Origin: Natrinema marinum
GTDB lineage: Archaea > Halobacteriota > Halobacteria > Halobacteriales > Natrialbaceae
Length of the DNA: 64,000 nucleotides
Reading direction: 5' to 3'
NCBI RefSeq assembly: GCF_024296685.1
Contig: NZ_CP100763.1
Span: forward strand, 434,001-498,000
Shown here: positions 42,892 through 51,315 of the stretch, in pieces
Layout: every line of letters starts with the position of its first letter
Numbering within the stretch: position 1 is the stretch's first letter
The notes under the pieces: generated by a model
Told to the model about the DNA's origin: nothing
The model's input: the letters and a program-made list of their open reading frames with translations, nothing else
Databases searched by the model: none
Position numbers and translations under genes: made by a program

Positions 42892-44106
42892 ATGTCCACC
42901 GAGGGTCGATCCGCCGAGTCGATGGTCGCCACCGGCGCACTCGAGAGCGCCGGCTTCGTTCGGCTGGTTGCCCGCGCCGACGGCGACGCGCTCGCGGCGA
43001 GCGGACTCGTCGCGGGCGCCCTCGCCGCCGCCGAGACGCCGTTTCAGGTGACCGTCGGCCGGACGGTCGGGGAGCGATCCGAACGCCTCCGCGCGCCGAC
43101 GGCTGACGGCGACGTGACGGTCGTCGTCGGCGCCGCCGACGGGACCGCCGACGCGGACGACGTGGTCCGACTGGCCGCGACCGATCGACCCGCCGCGCTC
43201 GAGGCCGTCGATCTCGTCCGCGACCTCGGCGCGACGCCCGATCCAGTGCTCGCGCTGGCCGGCGTCGTCGCTGCAGGCGGTGAACCCGGCGCGGGCGAAA
43301 GCGAGTGGCTCGCCGAGACTGCGTCCGAACGTGGTCTCCTCGAGCGGCGACCCGGCGTCGCGGTGCCCACCGCGGACCCGATCGATGGACTCGCGTACTC
43401 GACGCGCGTTCGCGCGCCGTGGTCGGGCGATCCAGCGGCGACCCGCGAAGCGCTCGCGGACGCCGTGGGTGATTCTAACTCCCTCGAGGCGGACGATCAC
43501 CGCGCGATCGGCTCGCTGGTCGCGCTCGACGCCGTCGGTGCCGACGAGGCGACCGACGCCGCTGCAGCGTCGATCGCTCGGCTACTACGGCCGTACGCGA
43601 CGCCCGAGGCCCCATTCGCGACGCTGGGCGGCTTCGCCGACGTGCTCGAGGCGACGGCCCGAACGGAGCCCGGCACGGGAACGGCGCTCGCGATGGGCCA
43701 CGACGCTCGCGAGCCCGCACTCGAGGCCTGGCGCGAACGCGGTCGACGCGCGCACACGACGCTCGCGGACGCGTCGACCGGCCGCTACGACGGGTTGTTC
43801 GTCGTCGGCATCGACGGCGGTCCCGTCGAGGCAGTCGCACGGCTCGCGGCGGCCTACCTGTCGCCGGAGCCGGTCGTTCTCGCCGTCGGTGACGGTGAGG
43901 CCGCGATCGCGACCCGCGAGGCCGGCTCCCTTGGCGCGATCGTCGAGGGCGTCGCTCGCGAACTCGAGGGCGCGGCGTCGGAACCACCGGCGGACTCGGC
44001 GTCCGTCGGTGTCGACTACGACGTCGGCCACCGGCGCGGCTACCTGGGATACGACCCCGAAACGGACGAATCGACGATCATCGCGGCAGTGAGGGACCTG
44101 CTATGA
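42892..44106 (+). CDS. RecJ/DHH-like protein lacking the DHH catalytic motif
   Basis: A 404-aa protein occupying the place in the ribosomal operon where archaea often carry a recJ gene. The first motif region reads LVARADGDALAASGLVAGAL; active relatives have H-x-D-x-D-G. No DHH triplet is present; the only similar spot is EADDHRAIGS. The C-terminal part (VDYDVGHRRGYLGYDPE) also departs from DHHA1 GGH. It is likely a non-catalytic paralogue, perhaps a replisome or GINS-type partner. The TGA overlaps the pcc1 ATG. Confidence 0.7.
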   Translation: MSTEGRSAESMVATGALESAGFVRLVARADGDALAASGLVAGALAAAETPFQVTVGRTVGERSERLRAPTADGDVTVVVGAADGTADADDVVRLAATDRPAALEAVDLVRDLGATPDPVLALAGVVAAGGEPGAGESEWLAETASERGLLERRPGVAVPTADPIDGLAYSTRVRAPWSGDPAATREALADAVGDSNSLEADDHRAIGSLVALDAVGADEATDAAAASIARLLRPYATPEAPFATLGGFADVLEATARTEPGTGTALAMGHDAREPALEAWRERGRRAHTTLADASTGRYDGLFVVGIDGGPVEAVARLAAAYLSPEPVVLAVGDGEAAIATREAGSLGAIVEGVARELEGAASEPPADSASVGVDYDVGHRRGYLGYDPETDESTIIAAVRDLL

Positions 44107-44408
44107 GCCGGCGAGCGACGATCCGAACGGACTGCGACGACCCCGACCTCGTCGCGCGCTCGCTCGCCCCGGACAACACCGACGAGATGGAGACGACCGT
44201 CGAGCGTAACGCCGACGGCTCGTCTGGCGGCACGGTCGTCACGCGGATCGACCGCGAGACGACCAGCGGCCTTCGCTCGACCGTCGACGACTACGTCGTC
44301 AACCTCGCGGTCGCGATCGACGTCGCGACGAACGCACAGCACGCACGACCGACGGACGCGGGACCTGCGTCCGACAGCGATACCGACTCAACACACGATA
44401 CACAATGA
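44103..44408 (+). CDS. pcc1: KEOPS complex subunit Pcc1
   Basis: A 101-aa CTAG/Pcc1-family protein; the core TRIDRETTSGLRSTVDDYVV, NLAVAIDVA is the dimerisation helix region. KEOPS makes the universal t6A37 tRNA modification. The acidic tail is a halophile addition. The ATG overlaps the upstream stop and its own TGA overlaps the rps3ae ATG, so translation is coupled throughout the operon. Confidence 0.85.
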   Translation: MSRRATIRTDCDDPDLVARSLAPDNTDEMETTVERNADGSSGGTVVTRIDRETTSGLRSTVDDYVVNLAVAIDVATNAQHARPTDAGPASDSDTDSTHDTQ

Positions 44409-45046
44409 GCGAACGATCAGTTTCACGCGCGAAACAGGAGAAGCGGTGGTACACCGTCCTGGCACCCGAGCAGTTCGACCGCCAGGAACTCGGCGAGACC
44501 CCCGCTGACGAACCGGAGAAAGTCTACGACCGAACCATCGAAACGACGCTCGGCGAACTGACCAACAACGCCAGCGAGAACAACACGAAGCTCACCTTCA
44601 AGGTGACCGACGTGGGCAGCGACAGCGCCTACACGGAGTTCGTCGAACACGCGCTGACCCGCGACTACCTGCGCTCGCTGGTCCGCCGCGGTGCCTCCAA
44701 GATCGAGGCCTACGTCACCGTCCTCACGACGGACGACTACCGCGTCCAGATCCAGCCAGTCGCCTTCACGACCAAGAAGGCCGACGCGAGCCAGGAGAAA
44801 GCCATCCGCGAGACGATGGTCGAGATGATTGAGGAGGCCGCCGAGGAGCGCTCCTTCGAGGAACTCATCGACAGCGTCGTCGAAGGTCGCCTCTCCTCTG
44901 GCATCTACGGCGAGGCCAAGACGATCTACCCGCTGCGCCGCGTCGAGATCCAGAAGTCCACCCTCGAGGCCCACCCCGAGGAAGTCGCCGAAGAGGAAGC
45001 GACCTCGGTCGACGTCGACGACGAAGACGTCGCCGCCGACGACTGA
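44405..45046 (+). CDS. rps3ae: 30S ribosomal protein S3Ae (S1e)
   Basis: A 213-aa ribosomal protein with RWYTVLAPEQFDRQELGETP, followed by TIETTLGELTNNASENNTKL and HALTRDYLRSLVRRGASKIE, which are diagnostic. It is complete, with an acidic C-terminal tail. Last gene of the operon: the stop is followed at once by TTTCGC-GG-GCGAAA, a small hairpin (45047-45060) that may mark the transcript end. Confidence 0.95.
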   Translation: MSERSVSRAKQEKRWYTVLAPEQFDRQELGETPADEPEKVYDRTIETTLGELTNNASENNTKLTFKVTDVGSDSAYTEFVEHALTRDYLRSLVRRGASKIEAYVTVLTTDDYRVQIQPVAFTTKKADASQEKAIRETMVEMIEEAAEERSFEELIDSVVEGRLSSGIYGEAKTIYPLRRVEIQKSTLEAHPEEVAEEEATSVDVDDEDVAADD

Positions 45047-45169
45047 TTTCGCGGGCGAAAACGTTCGATTTCGCCGGCAGCTATTTTCGGTGCCGCTTCG
45101 AGACGCTCGACTCGAGTCTGGAGCCGCGGCTCCACATGTGGGCACCGGAAAGTCGGCGCGAGCGGCCGC

Positions 45170-45475
45170 TCAGAGGTCGACGTCTTCGGCCGACTCCACG
45201 TCGAACCTGGTGACCTCCGGCTCGCCGGCGAGCAGGTCGGGCAGCGCCGCCGAAAACTCTCGGAAGTGGTCCGACTGACTGTGCGCACCGAGCGCCGCCT
45301 CGTCCTCGTAGCGCTCGAAGAACCGGACGACGTTCGGATCGGAGACATCGGTCGCGGCGCGGTAGTCGATCATGCCGTCTTCCTGTTGCGATTCGGTCAC
45401 GAGGTCGGCGATGAGGTCGAGCGCTTCCTCGCGGCTGTCGGGATCGATCGGGAAACTCGCGTGAACGACGATCAT
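45170..45475 (-). CDS. Putative quinol monooxygenase (antibiotic biosynthesis monooxygenase domain)
   Basis: A 101-aa ABM-fold protein, MIVVHASFPIDPDSREEALD, with the dimeric ferredoxin-like pattern of the family: EDGMIDYRAATDVSDPNVV and FFERYEDEAALGAHSQSDHF. Related proteins oxidise quinols or degrade heme, but the fold alone does not identify a substrate. ATG 45475. It stands alone, convergent with rps3ae. Confidence 0.75.
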   Translation of the reverse strand: MIVVHASFPIDPDSREEALDLIADLVTESQQEDGMIDYRAATDVSDPNVVRFFERYEDEAALGAHSQSDHFREFSAALPDLLAGEPEVTRFDVESAEDVDL

Positions 45476-45559
45476 GCGACAGTGATGTCCGCCCGTCGGG
45501 GGATAAAGCTCCGCCTCCCGGGAACCCGTGCCGGCACAGGGGTCGGTAGCCGTCGGTCG

Positions 45560-45997
45560 TCACTCGGTGACGACGATCTCGCCGGTCATGTTCGCGCGTT
45601 CGTGAGGGATACAGAAGTACTCGTACGTACCGGGGACTTCGAACGTGTGTTCGTACGTCTCGCGCGATCCGAGACCGCCGCCGCGCTCGCCGTGCCACGC
45701 GTTGTACGCGTCTTCCTGATTTTCGAAGCCGCCGGAGGCGAAGTACGCCGCCTCGTCGGGGATGAGTTCGTCGTAGGCCGTGACGGTGTGGTCGGCCTCG
45801 CTCGTGTTCTTCCAGACGACGGTGTCGCCGACGGAGACCTCGTAGCTATCGGGGAGGAACTCGGTGCGGTTCATCCCGATGTGACAGTCCCCGCCGCTAC
45901 AGGGGTCGCTCTCGATGACGCTGAGGGCGGACGAACACCCCGCGAGGCCCGCCGACGCGGCGGTGCCGACGGCGGCGAGATAGACACGCCGGTTCAT
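45560..45997 (-). CDS. Halocyanin-like cupredoxin lipoprotein
   Basis: A 145-aa exported blue-copper protein. The Tat signal MNRRVYLAAVGTAASAGLAG ends at a lipobox cysteine (LAGCSS). The type-1 copper site is visible as His in ADHTVTAY and Cys-His-Met in YFCIPHERANMTG. It should be a membrane-anchored electron carrier on the outer surface. A TATA element (GGTTATACC on the minus strand, about 46020-46028) lies about 28 nt before the ATG; upstream frame residues were rejected. Divergent from pssA. Confidence 0.88.
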   Translation of the reverse strand: MNRRVYLAAVGTAASAGLAGCSSALSVIESDPCSGGDCHIGMNRTEFLPDSYEVSVGDTVVWKNTSEADHTVTAYDELIPDEAAYFASGGFENQEDAYNAWHGERGGGLGSRETYEHTFEVPGTYEYFCIPHERANMTGEIVVTE

Positions 45998-46106
45998 ACC
46001 GGATCGTTGGGAGAGTCGCGGTATAACCGTCTTGGTTCGCTCCCCGAAACTGGGAACGCCTCGGAAACAAAAACACGTAAGGTAGCTCCCCGTCGAATCC
46101 GGGCAT

Positions 46107-46832
46107 ATGCTCCCCCGGTTCGTCGGTCGGCTGGGCGTCGCCGACGCGGTGACGATCGCCAACGCCGCCCTGGGGTTCGTCGCCGTCGTCGTCGCTACTA
46201 TCGATATCGCTCTGGCCGCCCGAATTATTCTGCTGGCGGCGATCGCGGACGGTCTCGACGGCATCCTCGCGCGCCGGTATGGCGGCACCGACGCCGGTCC
46301 CTACCTCGATTCGCTCGCCGACGTGGCCTCCTTCGCGGTCGCTCCCGCCGTTCTCACCTTCGTCGTCGTCACGGGCGGCCTCGAGATCGAATTCGACGCG
46401 GTCACCGCCGAACTGCTACTCGTGACGGGGATCTGCGCGTTGTTCGTCGCGATGGCCGTCACTCGGCTGGGGATGTACACCGCCTACGATATCTCGGGCA
46501 GCTACACCGAGGGCGTCCAGACCACGCTGGCCGCGACGGTGCTGGGCGCGGCGATCCTCGCCGGCGAGACCCACCCCTGGCTCGTCCTCGCGGTCACCGG
46601 CGCGTTCTGTTACCTGATGGTCTCGCGGATCCGGTATCCGGACCTGCTGGCCCGCGACGCCGCGATCATGGGCGTCGTTCACGCGCTCGCGATCCTCGTC
46701 CCCGACTTCGCCGGGCGAACGTTCCCCTACGCACTCCTGACGCTCGGGTTGGCCTACATGACGCTCAGTCCGTGGCTCTACTGGGGCCAGACGGAGCGTT
46801 CCTCGGAGGTCGACGTGCATGGAAACGCTTAG
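46107..46832 (+). CDS. pssA: Archaetidylserine synthase of the protein-sorting type (CDP-alcohol phosphatidyltransferase)
   Basis: A 241-aa integral membrane enzyme transferring CDP-archaeol to serine. The CDP-alcohol motif is intact as ADGLDGILARR ... GPYLDSLADVA. About eight helices are visible. In haloarchaea the PssA/PssD pathway is required for archaeosortase-dependent lipid anchoring of S-layer proteins. ATG 46107 is the first start after the promoter region shared with the cupredoxin gene. Confidence 0.85.
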   Translation: MLPRFVGRLGVADAVTIANAALGFVAVVVATIDIALAARIILLAAIADGLDGILARRYGGTDAGPYLDSLADVASFAVAPAVLTFVVVTGGLEIEFDAVTAELLLVTGICALFVAMAVTRLGMYTAYDISGSYTEGVQTTLAATVLGAAILAGETHPWLVLAVTGAFCYLMVSRIRYPDLLARDAAIMGVVHALAILVPDFAGRTFPYALLTLGLAYMTLSPWLYWGQTERSSEVDVHGNA

Positions 46833-46857
46833 GGCCGTGCTGACACGACCGTAGCGT

Positions 46858-46902
46858 ATGAGCACTGTCACGCGTCGGCGTCGTCTCGAGGTGGGACGAT
46901 GA
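46858..46902 (+). CDS. Possible 14-aa leader peptide of the HEAT-repeat gene
   Basis: ATG at 46858 encodes MSTVTRRRRLEVGR and ends in a TGA overlapping the ATG of the next gene (ACGATGAGC). An ACGCTTAGG element lies about 30 nt upstream. The overlap could couple translation, or the stretch may be only a 5' leader with GAGGTGGG as ribosome-binding sequence. Confidence 0.25.
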   Translation: MSTVTRRRRLEVGR

Positions 46903-48239
46903 GCGAAGACGAAGCGAACGGTGACGACGCGGCCAACGCAGAGGGCGCAGACGAGGCGGAGTCCACCGATCTCGAGGAAATCGGCGAGCGACTCGACGCG
47001 TTGGCCGTCGGACTCGAGGAGCACGACTCGGACCTCGAGGCGGCCGAGACCGAGGACGACCTCGACGCCGTCGAGGCGGACCTCGAGTCGTTCCGCGATG
47101 ACCTAGAGAGCGTCGAGATTCCGGAGCCGCCCGAGACCGACGAGGACGAAGACGACGACGAACCCGCCCCCGAAGAGGAGCTACAGGACCAGTACGACGA
47201 GATCGAGAGCGATCTCTCGGATCTGGAGTCCGACCTCGAGGACCAGCGCGGTCCCTACGGCGAGGACGTGATCAGCGAAATCGAGAGCGCGAGCGGAACG
47301 ATCACCGGTACCCGCTGGACCGAGGAGGGCAACGCCGAACTGATCGAAGCGGTCGACGACTTCCTCGACGACCTGAACGACCTGCTCGGGAGTTCGGTCA
47401 CGCTGGTCAACCAGGGCGAAACCGTCCCCGATCAGCTCGACGCGACCCTCGACGACGCCGCCGAAGCCGTCGAGCGCGCCGACCTCGACGCGGACGACGA
47501 CGCCGAGACGATCGCCGACTTGCTCTCCGCGACCGACGACCTCCAGAACGATGTCGACGATGCCACGGCATGGGCCGACCTCGAGATCCGCGAACAGCTC
47601 CGTCGCGAGGGCTATTACGACGTGCTCGACCACGTCAAGGACTTCCCGCCGGAGTGGCACGCGCTGAAGGTCCACGAGAAGCGGGGCAACGTCGACATGA
47701 TCCTGCTCGCCCTCGAGACGTTCGATTCGGACTTCATGGAGGAACACTGCATGGAGGCCCTAGAGCGGATGGGCCCCGAGGAAGCCATCGAGCCGATGCT
47801 CCAGAAGGCCAACCGCCGCGATCAGGCGGCGATGCGAATCCTGGGCAAGATCGGCGTCGACGACGAGGAGATCGTCGAGACGCTGCTCGACTACGTCGAC
47901 TCCAACCCGAACCTCCAGCAGCCAGCCTTCCGCGCGCTCGGCGAAATCGGCGCCGAAGCAGCCGTCGAACCGATCGCCCAGCAGCTCGTCGCCGACGAAG
48001 CCGATGTCCGAAGCTGGGCCGCCCGTGCCCTCGGGTTAATCGGCGACACTCGCGCCATCGAGCCGCTCGCGGACGTCCTCGAAGACGACGAGGCCGATCG
48101 CGTCCGGGCCAGCGCCGCCTGGGCGCTCCAGCGGGTCGGCACCCAGGACGCCCTCGAGATCGTCGCCGACTACGACGACGATCGCGCCTACCTCGTGCAG
48201 GCCGAAGCCGAGCGCGTCGACCTCGAGCCGGCGGCCTGA
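46899..48239 (+). CDS. HEAT-repeat protein with acidic coiled-coil N-terminus
   Basis: A 446-aa protein. Residues 1-125 are extremely acidic with coiled-coil potential (LEEIGERLDALAVGLEEHDS). The middle is helical. Residues about 265-430 contain five or six HEAT repeats (EEAIEPMLQKANRRDQAAMR; AAVEPIAQQLVADEADVRSW; RAIEPLADVLEDDEADRVRA). HEAT domains bind proteins, so it is a scaffold candidate. A GAGGTGGGAC just before the ATG is the ribosome-binding site. Confidence 0.8.
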   Translation: MSEDEANGDDAANAEGADEAESTDLEEIGERLDALAVGLEEHDSDLEAAETEDDLDAVEADLESFRDDLESVEIPEPPETDEDEDDDEPAPEEELQDQYDEIESDLSDLESDLEDQRGPYGEDVISEIESASGTITGTRWTEEGNAELIEAVDDFLDDLNDLLGSSVTLVNQGETVPDQLDATLDDAAEAVERADLDADDDAETIADLLSATDDLQNDVDDATAWADLEIREQLRREGYYDVLDHVKDFPPEWHALKVHEKRGNVDMILLALETFDSDFMEEHCMEALERMGPEEAIEPMLQKANRRDQAAMRILGKIGVDDEEIVETLLDYVDSNPNLQQPAFRALGEIGAEAAVEPIAQQLVADEADVRSWAARALGLIGDTRAIEPLADVLEDDEADRVRASAAWALQRVGTQDALEIVADYDDDRAYLVQAEAERVDLEPAA

Positions 48240-48306
48240 CGACTGTGACTTCCTCTTCGCTGTTGACTCCGCTACTTTAAGTACGAAACCGCGGCCAACC
48301 GCGGTG

Positions 48307-50112
48307 ATGGACGCTCGTCGGGCCACCCTCGTTGCCGTTTTCGGCTGCTGTCTCGTCACCGGTACCGCACTGTGCTCGGGACTCGCGACCGTCGACGGGA
48401 CGGCTGTGGACGGATCGGCTGCTGCTCGAGCAACCGAAGCGACGCCCCCGGCTTCGTCCGCTCTCTCCTGCCCAACTCGAGCCGCAACGACCGATACCGG
48501 CACCGAGCTACCAGCGCACCCGACCATCGTCGGCCTCTACCCGAACCCGACCACCGACGACGACGTCGGCGAGTTCGTCGTCCTCGAGACGCCACCCGAC
48601 ACCCGTCTCCAGACCGTAACGCTGACCGACGGTCACACGACGGCACGGCTCCCGAACGCAACGGTTTCCGGGCGGGTCGCGTTGAGTACCGCTCCGAACG
48701 TCACCGAGCGACTGACCGACGCGCCGGTCCTCGGCCTCGAGGGGCACCTCCAACTCGCGGACGACGGCGACGACCTTCGCCTGCGAAACGCGACGGCGAC
48801 CCTCGATTCAGCATCGTACGACAGTGCGCCAGCGGCAGAACGGTGGTATCGGACGGTGCCGACCTCCAGCGACGACTCCACGACGCACGAGGCCGGGAGC
48901 GACCGCGTCAGCGGCCAGTGGTGGCCACGGGACGCGACCTGCCTTCCGGTCTCGAGCGCCGCCGTCGACGAGGCCACGGCGTTCGTCCTCCCCGACGCAC
49001 CGGGCGTACCGCGCGAGACGATCCGAACTGCCGACGATCGGCTCCTGCTGGCGGGCTACACCGTCACCTCCGACGCGATCGCCGACGAACTCGTCGCCGC
49101 CACGGAGCGTGGCGTCGACGTGTCTGTCCTCCTCGAGGCGAGTCCGGTCGGCGGAACGCCCGCGGCGACCGACGGCCTCATCCGGCGGCTCGAGGCAGGT
49201 GACGTCGACGTACGAGTCATCGGCGGCGAGGATGCGCGCTATCGGTACCATCATCCCAAGTACGCTGTCGCTGACGACAGCGTCCTAGTTACGACCGAGA
49301 ACTGGAAACCAGCGGGTGTCGGCGGCGAAAGCAGCCGCGGCTGGGGTGTCCGGCTCGAGGACGCGGACCTCGCAGCCGACCTCGCGAGGGTATTTCAGGC
49401 CGACTTCGGGGGCTGGGATACGGTCTCCGGGGCAGCCTATCGCGCGAACGCCTCGTTCGTCGAGGACGAGACCTCGGTTTTCGCCTCGTCCGCTCCAGAC
49501 TTTCCGACGACACACGAACCCGAAACGATCCCGATCGAATCGGCCGAACTGCTGGTCGCCCCCGACAACGCCGACCGCCGAATGCGAGACCTGATCGCTG
49601 CGGCCGACGACGAGCTTCTCGTCGTTCAGCCCAGCATCGCTGCCGACGTCTCGCTCCTCGAGGCGACCGTCGAGGCGGCCCGCCGCGGCGTCGAGGTCCG
49701 CATCCTGCTCGGCTCGACGTGGTACAACGCCGAGGAAAACGAGCGCTTCGTCGCCGACCTCGAGCGCCTCGCGACGACCGACGACCTTCCGCTCGAGGTG
49801 CGACTGGTCGAGGACACCGATCGATTCGAGAAGATCCACGCGAAGGGCGTGGTCATCGACCGGGATATGGCGATCGTCGGCAGCGCCAACTGGAACGCGA
49901 ACTCGCTCGAGAACAACCGCGAGGTGCTGGTCGCCCTCCACGGCGAGGCGGCCGCGGACTACTACGCCGAGGTCTTCGAAGCCGACTGGTCGGGCGACTC
50001 GCGACGGTTCCCGGTCGGTCTCGTCGTCCCAGTGATCGTGGCACTCGCGGTTGCAGCCCTCGTCGGCCGACGCTATCTCAGATTCGGCGAGCTGCCGTCA
50101 GAACACACCTGA
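48307..50112 (+). CDS. Secreted phospholipase D-like protein with lamin-tail-like domain
   Basis: A 601-aa exported protein. A signal-like N-terminus MDARRATLVAVFGCCLVTGT precedes a Thr/Ala-rich region. A lamin-tail-like domain (about 80-165; VGEFVVLETPPDTRLQTVTL) and two PLD domains follow. The HKD motifs are both present: HHPKYAVADDS and IHAKGVVIDRD, the second followed by IVGSANWNANS. A C-terminal membrane helix (LVVPVIVALAVAALV) anchors it. PLD proteins of this kind may be nucleases or phospholipases. ATG 48307 lies 29 nt after ACTTTAAG; GTG 48304 is an alternative. Confidence 0.85.
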   Translation: MDARRATLVAVFGCCLVTGTALCSGLATVDGTAVDGSAAARATEATPPASSALSCPTRAATTDTGTELPAHPTIVGLYPNPTTDDDVGEFVVLETPPDTRLQTVTLTDGHTTARLPNATVSGRVALSTAPNVTERLTDAPVLGLEGHLQLADDGDDLRLRNATATLDSASYDSAPAAERWYRTVPTSSDDSTTHEAGSDRVSGQWWPRDATCLPVSSAAVDEATAFVLPDAPGVPRETIRTADDRLLLAGYTVTSDAIADELVAATERGVDVSVLLEASPVGGTPAATDGLIRRLEAGDVDVRVIGGEDARYRYHHPKYAVADDSVLVTTENWKPAGVGGESSRGWGVRLEDADLAADLARVFQADFGGWDTVSGAAYRANASFVEDETSVFASSAPDFPTTHEPETIPIESAELLVAPDNADRRMRDLIAAADDELLVVQPSIAADVSLLEATVEAARRGVEVRILLGSTWYNAEENERFVADLERLATTDDLPLEVRLVEDTDRFEKIHAKGVVIDRDMAIVGSANWNANSLENNREVLVALHGEAAADYYAEVFEADWSGDSRRFPVGLVVPVIVALAVAALVGRRYLRFGELPSEHT

Positions 50113-50136
50113 GCAAAACGGGACTCGAGAACAGGC

Positions 50137-50565
50137 TCAGTCCGCGCGACCGCCGACCTCGAGCAGCTCACAGCAGTCTGCGTCAGGGTCGAAACAGTCA
50201 GGACACTGGTCGGGGCGGTCGATGATCGTATCGAGCCGTTCGGCGACGGTGCCGTCGATAACGCTTTCGAGCGCGCGGGCCTCGTCACGAAACTCCTCGA
50301 CCTCGAGGACGTTCGCGAGGAACCGCTCGATGATACAGTAGGTCTGCAACGCGTTGTGGGCGCGCTCGAGGCCCTCGTCGGTCAGGCTGGCTCCCTTGTA
50401 CTTCTCGTGGTCGACGAGGTCTCGATCCTCGAGTTTGCCGATCATTTCGTTGACACTGGCCGGACTCACCTCGAGTAGGTCGGCGAGGGTGCCGGTCGAT
50501 GCGGGGCCATCTTCGATGCGCTGAGCCAAGTAGATCGCTTTGAGATATTGGTCGGCAGTGTTCAT
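50137..50565 (-). CDS. DtxR/SirR-family metal-dependent transcriptional regulator
   Basis: A 142-aa regulator. The N-terminal winged helix (MNTADQYLKAIYLAQRIEDG, GTLADLLEVSPASVNEMIGKL) and the dimerisation/metal region (ERFLANVLEVEEFRDEARAL) follow the DtxR pattern. The Cys-rich end, CPDCFDPDADCCELL, is common in archaeal members and may contribute to metal binding. The SH3 domain is absent. The ATG at 50565 has GGAGGGTGG just upstream, so it is probably read from the transcript of the ferritin-like gene. It would be expected to recognise TTTAGG-type palindromes such as 31748-31763. Confidence 0.88.
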   Translation of the reverse strand: MNTADQYLKAIYLAQRIEDGPASTGTLADLLEVSPASVNEMIGKLEDRDLVDHEKYKGASLTDEGLERAHNALQTYCIIERFLANVLEVEEFRDEARALESVIDGTVAERLDTIIDRPDQCPDCFDPDADCCELLEVGGRAD

Positions 50566-50689
50566 AGCCACCCTCCGGAAGTGTCGCTGCGCGCCGCGTT
50601 GGTTACTCGCCGGGATAATCGACTCCGGGACTCGATGCGCGCGTCGGACGGCGTCGGAACGGTCGCGACCGCCGCGGTGGCCGTTCCGA

Positions 50690-51184
50690 TCATGCTCTGT
50701 GTTCCATGATCTCGGTCACTTCCTCGACGCCCTCTTTTTCCTCCTCCCGAATCGCGTACAGCGTTTCGAGCAGGCGGTCGCGATCGACCGCGAATTCGGC
50801 GTCGGATGCCTCGATCGCTTGAATCAGGTCGTCGTAGAACTTGTACGCCGTCTCCTCGTTCGCTAACTGGTCGTAGAGGACGCCGTCCGTGTCCTCCGGT
50901 GGCCCGTACTGGGCGTCGACCAGCGCATTGATCTCCTCGTAACCGACCGTTTCGGCCTCGAGATCGTCGATCAGCGCCTCGAGTCGCTCGCGGTGGTCGG
51001 CCGACTCGGCGGCGGCCTCGGCGAGCAACTCCTCCACCTCCTCGTCGAACTCCGCCCGCTCTTCGGGGGGCAGGGACTCGATGTGGTGGGCGGCGCGTGA
51101 CTCGACGAGTTCCTCCAGCACGACGCCGATCTGGAGCAATCGGGTCAGCTGGTGGTCGCTCGAGACGCGCTGTCCCAGACTCAT
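50690..51184 (-). CDS. Ferritin-like domain protein
   Basis: A 164-aa four-helix protein with the diiron pattern of rubrerythrin/ferritin-like proteins: GVVLEELVESRAAHHIESL, then AAESADHRERLEALI, LANEETAYKFYDDLIQAIEA. Likely iron storage or peroxide handling. It precedes the DtxR-family gene on the same strand by 124 bp and probably shares its transcript. ATG 51184 was chosen over 51193, because the ACATAAGTA element (about 51210-51216) is 28 nt away from it. Confidence 0.75.
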   Translation of the reverse strand: MSLGQRVSSDHQLTRLLQIGVVLEELVESRAAHHIESLPPEERAEFDEEVEELLAEAAAESADHRERLEALIDDLEAETVGYEEINALVDAQYGPPEDTDGVLYDQLANEETAYKFYDDLIQAIEASDAEFAVDRDRLLETLYAIREEEKEGVEEVTEIMEHRA

Positions 51185-51315
51185 GGATGACATACTGGAC
51201 CGTCGGTACTTATGTTTCCCTATTGCCGAGACGGGGCGGCCGACGGTCTCCGGGTCCGGTGATGTCGCCGTCGGTCGTCGAAAGCGGGAGAAACGGATCG
51301 AACGAAAGCGGCCGA

